Positions 56,905 to 64,000 of a stretch of DNA of 64,000 bases are shown piece by piece. A program made the position numbers and the translations under genes. Location: positions 86,549 through 150,548 of the forward strand of contig PDUO01000022.1 in NCBI GenBank assembly GCA_003008705.1, given 5' to 3'. Under the pieces are notes generated by a model. The model searched no databases, was not told the DNA's origin, and was given only the letters and a program-made list of their open reading frames with translations. Each line of letters opens with the position of its first letter. The first letter of the stretch is position 1. Origin of the DNA: Pezicula radicicola. Taxonomy: Eukaryota > Ascomycota > Leotiomycetes > Helotiales > Dermateaceae.

Positions 56905-57619
56905 NNNNNNNNNNNNNNNNNNNNNNNNNNNNNNNNNNNNNNNNNNNNNNNNNNNNNNNNNNNNNNNNNNNNNNNNNNNNNNNNNNNNNNNNNNNNNNNN
57001 NNNNNNNNNNNNNNNNNNNNNNNNNNNNNNNNNNNNNNNNNNNNNNNNNNNNNNNNNNNNNNNNNNNNNNNNNNNNNNNNNNNNNNNNNNNNNNNNNNNN
57101 NNNNNNNNNNNNNNNNNNNNNNNNNNNNNNNNNNNNNNNNNNNNNNNNNNNNNNNNNNNNNNNNNNNNNNNNNNNNNNNNNNNNNNNNNNNNNNNNNNNN
57201 NNNNNNNNNNNNNNNNNNNNNNNNNNNNNNNNNNNNNNNNNNNNNNNNNNNNNNNNNNNNNNNNNNNNNNNNNNNNNNNNNNNNNNNNNNNNNNNNNNNN
57301 NNNNNNNNNNNNNNNNNNNNNNNNNNNNNNNNNNNNNNNNNNNNNNNNNNNNNNNNNNNNNNNNNNNNNNNNNNNNNNNNNNNNNNNNNNNNNNNNNNNN
57401 NNNNNNNNNNNNNNNNNNNNNNNNNNNNNNNNNNNNNNNNNNNNNNNNNNNNNNNNNNNNNNNNNNNNNNNNNNNNNNNNNNNNNNNNNNNNNNNNNNNN
57501 NNNNNNNNNNNNNNNNNNNNNNNNNNNNNNNNNNNNNNNNNNNNNNNNNNNNNNNNNNNNNNNNNNNNNNNNNNNNNNNNNNNNNNNNNNNNNNNNNNNN
57601 NNNNNNNNNNNNNNNNNNN
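56905..57619. other. Assembly gap (715 N)
   Basis: A run of N inside the transposon. The non-round length suggests an estimated rather than default gap. Any catalytic C-terminal part of the transposase lies here. Confidence 0.99.
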
Positions 57620-57785
57620 TTAGTTGTAAGGTATACCAAGCCCCCCTTTGCTAGAATGGAGATTGTTTTGAGTGGTACCATAGAGAAAGGGAGCTATAAT
57701 AGATGTTGAAAGCCTATTTTCTACCTGAATTCAGTGATATATGCGATCTGATTGGCTAATAAACCTATGTTACTTAAGCGAGTTC

Positions 57786-57810
57786 TGGCGCTTTGGCGGG
57801 CTATGGGATA
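57786..57810 (-). repeat. Right terminal inverted repeat
   Basis: 25 bp ending GGGCTATGGGATA, pairing exactly with the left repeat at 55819-55843. Confidence 0.92.
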
Positions 57811-58425
57811 TAGTGACGAAAGGCGCGGAGGTACAATAGGTACTATGCATTCCATAAGATTGTGCTATGTACAGTACCATGCCAGCGAATATTATCTTGT
57901 TTACTGTAGTCATAGGTACAGTAGTAGTAGGTGGTTCTGTAAGTAAGTAGTATACAGAGATAGCAAATTATAGTACAGTAGGTAAGGTCGGTACCAGCTG
58001 TCTGTATTCTGGGACCCCCACTCTTTTACATGATTGCCTCCCTGGTGGTGGCTCCAAATAAGAAAAAAAGGCGGGTGGGTCCAAAGTGACGTCGGATGCC
58101 TTCAGATGGTTAGCTGTGACCACAGACCTACCTACCTGACCTTCCTTAACAATGAATTAAAATAACTTACCATACTGCACTGCACTGCATCAATAATTTG
58201 GAGGCTATCATACTCCTTACTACACCAAGCTCACTTATTCAATTCCATTCAATTCAATTCAATTCACTTCAATTCACTTCAATTCACTTCAATTCACTTC
58301 AATTCACTTCACTATCTCACATCCCAATTGACTTCTTCGTCTTCGTCTTCTGCCTCTTCTTCCCTTGATTCTGCAACGTCCTTTTCACTCCCCGTGAAAA
58401 GTCAATCCCGCTCACCGATCAAAAT
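57811..58425. promoter_or_regulatory. Upstream region of the dehydrogenase gene
   Basis: 615 bp between the transposon and the start of the SDR gene. It contains the 10 bp tandem repeat (separate entry) and a C/T-rich leader (58320-58400) before the ATG. Confidence 0.5.
58261..58310 (+). repeat. Five tandem copies of AATTCACTTC
   Basis: Five perfect 10 bp units, preceded by degenerate AATTC units from about 58240. The array lies 116 bp upstream of the SDR start codon, in the promoter or 5' leader. Confidence 0.95.
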
Positions 58426-59669
58426 ATGTTTCGGTCACAGCTTCTCCGCCAGACAGCTCGAGCTGTGAAGGCATCCCAGGCTCCTGCTGCTGCTGCTACC
58501 GTCATTCGCACACTCCCTGCAGCTTCTGCTCAGCGAACATTCCACATTAGCACGCCTCTCCGCAAAGACGACGAGGCGGCCTCCGCTGGCGACCACGAAG
58601 GTTCATTCGCTCGAACTGATTCTTCCGTGCAGGTTGAGTACCCCGAAGAGCATGAGCTACCATCCAGTAAGCCGGTGCAAGGCAGAGGTGGTCTTCATTT
58701 CAAGCGCACTCTGGCATCCTTCTCCTTGGAGGGCAAAGTCGGTGTGGTTACAGGTGGTGCGAGAGGGCTTGGCCTTGTCATGAGTCAGGCACTGGTAATC
58801 TCTGGGGCCGATGTTGCTATTGTCGACTTGAACCGTAAGCATACTCACCACGTCTCGAGGAACACCTTAACTAATACTTTACAGAGGAGGAGGCCGCCAA
58901 GCAAGCCGCAGAGCTGGTAGCAGCATTCAAGAAGGAAAACCCAGGAGCAGAGAAGTAGAGCATGCCAATCCTCAACACACGAACTGTCTAACCTCAGTGA
59001 AACAGGGTCCCAAGGGTAACTGCACACTACGCCGATGTATCGTCTCAAGAGTCCGTCGAAGCAGCCATCGCAGAGATCATCTCAGAGCACGGCAGAATTG
59101 ATAACCTTGTCACATCGGCCGGCTTCACCGAGAACTTCGAAGCAATCAATTACCCAATTGAGAGAGTCCGAAAGCTCTGGGGCGTTAATGTTGATGGAAC
59201 ATACTTGTTCGCTATTGCCGTGGCAAAGCACTTGATGGAGCGCAAGGCCCCTGGAAGCATGGTGTTCATCGGAAGCATGTCTGGTGCGATTGTCAACGTG
59301 CCACAACCACAGGCACCTTACAACGCCGCTAAGGCAGCTGTCAGGCATCTAGCTTCCAGTTTGGCGGTTGAGTGGGCTGAGGCTGGTATTCGTGTCAACT
59401 GCATTAGCCCCGGTTACATGCTCACAGCACTGTAAGTTTTGACCCGGAACCAAATCACTTTAAACATCTCTAATTCAATTGAATCTAGGACAAAGAAGAT
59501 TTTGGACGACAAGCCCGACCTCAAGAAGCAATGGACCTCGCTCATTCCTCAGGGCAAGATGGGTCAACCAGAAGATCTTATGGGTGCCGTCACTTTCCTC
59601 TCATCCGACGCATCAGGTTATATTACTGGGGCAGATCTCAGAGTTGACGGTGGTTACACTCTTACATAA
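58426..59669 (+). CDS. Short-chain dehydrogenase/reductase with mitochondrial-type presequence
   Basis: Classical SDR, NAD(P)-dependent, 361 residues. Four exons, 58426-58834, 58885-58954, 59006-59431 and 59489-59669; exactly 362 codons. Residues 1-45 are Arg/Ala/Ser-rich without acidic residues (MFRSQLLRQTARAVKA), a likely mitochondrial presequence, followed by an acidic linker. The cofactor motif TGGARGLG is at 109-116, then VAIVDLN, NLVTSAG (NNAG-like, with Thr-Ser in place of the Asn), catalytic Ser in IGSMSG, YNAAK near 264, and ISPGYMLT. The C-terminus ends DLRVDGGYTLT. The best family guess is a polyol or sorbose reductase (Sou1 / D-arabinitol dehydrogenase-like). The substrate is not determinable from the sequence. 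Confidence 0.92.
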
Positions 59670-60679
59670 ACGCTGTAGTAGAACAGTCGTTTAGCGTGCA
59701 AATCAGAAACATAGACATTGTGATATTGAAAGGGGTTGGGGAGCATTGATGGGACTGAAAAATAGATAGCATGCTAAACTTTTTGATTCTGTGGGTTCTT
59801 TTTGCTTCTGATTTGTGGTGTTCAATTCTGCCTTCCCGCGTGTTACAAACTAGGAAAATTGGCTTAATTGACAACCATGCAATAAGGTGCACAAATTTGT
59901 GACGCAGAGAGAGAAATACTCCGTACGGTAATAATAACCTAAAGTTTTACCGCCACTGTCATTGCGGATTACGCACAGCCTCACTCACCTTCCACTTCAC
60001 TCAAACTCTCTTTTTATGACCAAGGACGGGATTACCCGACCTTGTAAAGTAAAACCATTGAGGCTACGAAAGCTTTGGAAGCTTAAGCGAAAAGAGGACT
60101 TATGACCATGACACGGAGACGGCAAGCAAGTAGCCCCTGTCCCGATCCTGCTGGAAATTATATGATGGCATGGAGTTCATTGTAGCCAGTCACGACAGCT
60201 TGACGGTCAAAGGCGCTATTCAATTTCATGCTCCAACTACTGAGTTTAGGTAGTATGTAAGCGCATAGAAATAGCGAGACTACATCGACATTCGAGAAAT
60301 TTAATGTATATATCTACATTGCAACTTGATGTGCATACCTCTCCAGATAGCCGTTCTCTCAACCTATGTTACAACCACCTCGCTACAGAAACCAAAATTA
60401 TAAAAGCAAGAGACAGGTATGGAAACCTCTGCCCCGGTCCATTACGCCGAGCCAATGCAAAGCCTCCTTGTATAGTTGAGAAGCGAGCCCCTAAGTCAAG
60501 CCCCAAAGCGCCTACCGATGCAAATGTGGCAGCTCGTCGTGAGAAGAAAGTCGATATGGAATCCGCTAAAAAACACTTTTGCCGCCGTCCATCCTGTAAC
60601 CCTTGATCGCCGTCCATCCGTCTAGACATATACACCGAGTTCATTCTTCTCTTGTCTTGATTACTGTTAAGCGGACTCA
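59670..60679. other. Convergent intergenic region
   Basis: About 1 kb between two convergent genes. A plus frame at 60304-60606 and its antisense at 60369-60680 have no domain features. Nothing else recognised. Confidence 0.5.
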
Positions 60680-62596
60680 TTACTTTTTTTGTCTCTTTTT
60701 GTCGTCCTTAGATCTTCCACGCTTTTTCTCCTCTTTCTTGTGCTCATCAGTACGAGCGCGATCCTTTTCGAGTAGTAATGTGAGCTGGCTCTTGCTTTTA
60801 CTAGGCTGGCTAATTCTGCTTGAGCCTGCTGGTGCATCCGAGATTGGCTGGACAGGCCTTTTAGCAAACATGCCATTGCTGCCTGACCCTTCTCCTATCG
60901 CAGCAAGCTCTTTTGGGTCTCTACCCTTTCCTTTATCCACTTTTCCAGAGGCTGACTTGGGCAAATCCTTGGTGATTGCTTCCGTGGTAAGTTCTCCTGC
61001 TATGGGTACCGACGCTAGACCTACTGTGCTCTTGACATCGCCAGGAAGTAACTTTACGACCTCCATGTCAGCCTTCCAGAGACCGTCCGAGTTGGGGCGC
61101 GAAGATTTATGCAAAATCTGGACCTCACTCTTTGACGAGCTTGAAGACGGTTTGCGGGAGGGCTCATGTTGATTACGCTTCGCTTCTTTGAGAAGTAAAC
61201 GCTGTAGCTCGACTTCTTCTTGCTCCTCAAGGGTGAGTTCTTCGACAGGAGTTTGGCCGTTCTCGATCTTCTGCATTAAAGTGGATGGACCTGGGTCGCC
61301 CACCGGAGCTCTCTCCGGCGCTGGTTCGACAGGAAATCCGTTCACCTGCTTAGAACCCCCAGAAGTAGGTTTGCGCAGTAGAATAAGACTGGCGGATGTA
61401 GAGTCCCCTGATGGTTGTGACCGCTTTTTAGGAGAGGGTGTGGTTGGTGACGGAGAGAGGTTCTCTTGGAATATCGGGGCCTGCACCTTTTCTTTTCTAT
61501 TTATCTCAGATTGAATGTCTCCAAGGGCTGAGTCTTTTCTGACGGGCACGCTTGGGGGAGCTCGTTTTGATGATGTCTCATTCTCTGCTAACTGTTGGGC
61601 GGATACGAAAGCCCGAGATGCACTATCTGTCGAGGACTGCGATGTTTGTGAGCTCGGTCGCTTGACAATTACTGGCCGTTTTTTATTTGCTGCTGTAGAT
61701 GCAACAAAGGCTTGACCTTTCTTCTTGCCATTCACTGTTGACCCCATTACTGCCTTTTTCTCGACCTTGAGATGCTGTGAATCCGGAGAAGGAGGTTGAA
61801 CTATAACATGGGCATTGGGACTGATCGGGTCTGGGTCTTCTCCCGAATCATGTGGTGATACAAAGCGCGCAGTCGGGCGAGGTCCACTTGTTGATGGGCC
61901 TCTCGATTTCTTGAGGATTGGAGGCGGCATTACACTGGGCGCTTTGGAAGTCGCCGGAGAAGAAATCGTACTGGGCGTACCATGCTGAACATCGGGTAAG
62001 GCCGTAGTACTTGAGCTCGAGGCAACTGGTCCAGGCTGCGTTCTTCTCTATATTTACTAGATTCAGTATACATTGGATTCAGGAGGGCCAGATACTTCGT
62101 ACCGGTGGTGGAGTGCCTTCGTCACGGTTCGCAGGACTCCGTAGTGGTACAAAGCTCTCTCCATCCGAGATCTCCGCAAATAGTCGTGCAACCGTGGCAC
62201 CGTCCAAGTCTCGTTTTCGACTGCCCCATATGCGCCACCAGTAGTTCTCCAGGCGCTCAGCAGTGGGATCCAGAAGTCTGCGTTTTGTAGTTGTGTAGAC
62301 TAGATGCAGAAATGTTAGGTTGAGATTTCATGATCTACGTGGGCATAGTAATAGGTGGCTACCTTTCCAGAACTTTGCGATCTCCTCCCCAGCCAAGGGC
62401 TCTCGAGCAATGCGCTCGATTTGGCCCTCTATATCTGGGTTGTTAACCACAATTCCTTTGGGAAGTATCATGGCCATCCTCTTAGCGGAGCCAAAATGCT
62501 GCTGAGATGACCGACAGCAGCTCTCCGAGGCAGGCAAAGCTTGCCTACCTTGAAGATAGCTGCGTCAGGTCGGAAGAATTCTAGTGTAAAGTTCAT
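60680..62596 (-). CDS. Conserved hypothetical, mostly disordered protein, 583 residues
   Basis: Four exons, 62596-62549, 62501-62363, 62299-62103 and 62047-60680; introns are 47-63 nt and the total is exactly 584 codons. The N-terminal ~125 residues are well ordered and look conserved (MNFTLEFFRPDAAIFK-QHFGSAKRMAMILPKG, NPDIEGQIERIAREPLAGEEIAKFW, VYTTTKRRLLDPTAERLENYWWRIWGS, DGATVARLFAEISDGESFVPLR). The rest is Ser/Pro/Lys-rich with helical patches (VEELTLEEQEEVELQRLLLKEAK). The last ~60 residues are basic and RS/KK-rich (RGRSKDDKKRQKK), suggesting a nuclear protein. No named domain. Exon 2 has alternative acceptors that would change about three residues. Confidence 0.8.
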
Positions 62597-64000
62597 GCGG
62601 GGATAAAGTTCGTGAGAATCCAACCAATTCGAGTCACGCGCTCAGGAGGTCGAAGGAAAGCTCTTGTGATCAAGCTTGCGTGCTTGCGTACTTGGCCTCC
62701 TGGAATGTGAATGTGAGTGTGAATGGTGTAAAGGTTGAGGTACGGGTGCGTGATGTGTGAGAATGAGAATGTGCGAAGAGAAATCGAGTTTCCGAAGGCG
62801 TCCGAGTCTTCACCGACTTGATTTGATGCTTGCGGTCAGAGCTCACTCAGCGGAGGAATTTGGCGATGCTTGTGCTGGTGAAGGGATCTTGGTATGGAGT
62901 TAGGCAAAAGGGAGGCAGGCAGGCAGGTAGGCAAATAGGTAAGTAAGTAGGCAAATAGAGAGGGAGGGAGGCAGGTAGGTAGGTAGGTAGGTATGTACAA
63001 AGTCCGGTACCTGAAAAAGGGAGGGAGGTCATACTCCGTAAGCGTTGGTCGGTTCAAGGCAGCTGATGTTCGATAGTCGCCTCGGAAGCTTTTCTCGGTT
63101 CAAAAGGTTCCTTCTCAAGTCTAGAGTTCTAGACTTAACCGGGGTGGTTGTGGTTCCAGGAAGCTGGTAACCGTACTGCACGCCGCCGGAACTGCCATCA
63201 GTCCCTAAACCTACCTATACTCGAGCTGAGTAAATAAAACCCACTGTCTCTTTTTACGTGATCGCAGCTATATTATTTATATTATTTATCATTACTCGGC
63301 ATTGATTCTTCGGTTCGACCGACAGGAGCACCGCGCTTCATTTCCATTTTAGATCTGATACAGTACAGTACGAGTACTGAGAAGAATCTCTCACATTTTG
63401 AGTATCCTCAGCGGAGCCTTTTCATAGGGTAGATTCGGTCGCGCCCCCACATGTGATCTCTCACATTATCCCATCACCCATCACCCCCCATCACCCCCCG
63501 GAATCATCTTGGTACCTAGTACCTAATGTACCAGAATATCGCAGCACTGCTTACTATTACTCCGTCCCTCAAAACCACAGCGACATATACAGTATCTGAA
63601 AGCCACGATTGCGACCGAGATACGTACCGTATGTATTTATTACCATTGTTCTTGTAACTATACCCGTGCAAGGTTACCTTCCCCGGCTCACCGCTCCATT
63701 TCCGCCATCTGCTTTGTCGCCGTTTGAGATTCAGCGCTCGGCCGATGACTCGCTGCCCAACCAAAGGGTACAGGACAGAGGCCATCTGATCACGAGCGCA
63801 CAAGTTGCAACTGATCAGAAAGCGAGGCTGCCCAGTCGGCGTACACAGGATTCCTCCCCGTTAAGTCTTGACTCGTCCCTCAGCCTTTGGCCCAACGAAT
63901 TGACTTTGACCTCGAGCCGGAAGGCCTGCCGTTGTTAGTGAAGTGGTGAAGCAATCCAGTACGCCAACTGCTGATCTCACCAGCCAAAGAGGGGGGAGGA
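62597..64000. promoter_or_regulatory. Upstream region of the 583-residue gene, otherwise empty
   Basis: 1.4 kb to the window edge. It contains a G-rich simple repeat at about 62911-62996, part of which may be 5' leader. C-rich runs occur near 63470-63500. The frames at 63516-63938 are unsupported. Confidence 0.45.
62911..62996. repeat. GGCA/GGTA tetranucleotide repeats
   Basis: Imperfect arrays of GGCA, GGTA, AGTA and GGGA units over about 85 bp, upstream of the gene beginning at 62596 on the minus strand. Confidence 0.85.

Larger units (their letters stand above)
55819..57810 (+). mobile_element. Decayed piggyBac-like DNA transposon
   Basis: About 2 kb element bounded by perfect 25 bp terminal inverted repeats at 55819-55843 and 57786-57810. 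The interior is very AT- and TpA-rich. On the plus strand, just before the assembly gap, a broken frame (about 56740-56904) reads KINKIAIVVLYLIL, stop, LLEA, stop, STYCIYLDNLFINIKLLYILRDYNIRVIGTYQGGS. YLDNLF with the following helix and strand matches the second catalytic Asp region of DDE_Tnp_1_7 transposases. The stops at 56781-56783 (TAA) and 56796-56798 (TAG) fit CAA/CAG after RIP. The flanking bases are TA rather than the TTAA usual for piggyBac, so classification rests on the protein remnant. Not active as it stands. Confidence 0.75.

Noticed and set aside
56902..57681. 259-codon minus frame across the assembly gap
   Set aside because: Almost entirely N; it is an artefact of translating the gap.

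Overview
The window is nuclear DNA from a filamentous ascomycete (Pezizomycotina). The evidence is many genes with 45-70 nt introns carrying GTRNGY-like donors, CTNAC/CTGAY-like branch points and YAG acceptors; a typical mould gene set (Sho1, Cdc11-type septin, RO10, dynein light intermediate chain, Lag1); and AT-rich, TpA-rich islands with coding CAA/CAG apparently turned into TAA/TAG, the usual trace of repeat-induced point mutation (RIP). A leotiomycete (Helotiales-like) is my best guess from the protein flavour, with low confidence. Exon boundaries were worked out by hand from reading frame, splice signals and protein continuity; for most genes the summed exon length is an exact multiple of three.

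Left part (1 to about 30 kb) is accessory and gene-poor. It holds a dynamin-like GTPase (running off the left edge), an AAA+ ATPase with the DUF7025-type N-terminal region, an unrecognised seven-exon gene, a 767-residue protein with a PD-(D/E)XK-like motif and a C-terminal kinase-like domain, an APH-fold phosphotransferase, a second stand-alone kinase-like protein, several lineage-specific hypothetical proteins, three decayed genes and three hairpin-forming inverted repeats. The mixture (dynamin-like GTPase, AAA ATPase, nuclease-kinase fusion, orphan kinases) resembles fungal variable or non-self-recognition regions, but that role is inference.

From 30.1 to 31.9 kb there is a gene-free stretch ending in a roughly 570 bp very AT-rich block that stops exactly at the 3' end of a conserved housekeeping gene. 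Right of it (31.9-55.5 kb) is a dense core region: NAD(P)HX epimerase, vacuolar amino-acid transporter, dynactin RO10 subunit, a small 99-residue protein, Sho1 osmosensor, Lag1 ceramide synthase, a Bax-inhibitor-1 family protein, Cdc11-type septin, an Hsv2-like PROPPIN, splicing factor Ist3, dynein light intermediate chain and a secreted/membrane protein. Several pairs are divergent and share promoters (transporter/RO10, septin/PROPPIN, Ist3/dynein LIC).

At 55.8-57.8 kb sits a decayed piggyBac-like DNA transposon with perfect 25 bp terminal inverted repeats, interrupted by a 715 bp assembly gap. The right end has a mitochondrial-type short-chain dehydrogenase and a conserved, mostly disordered protein. 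No tRNA, rRNA or CRISPR was recognised.
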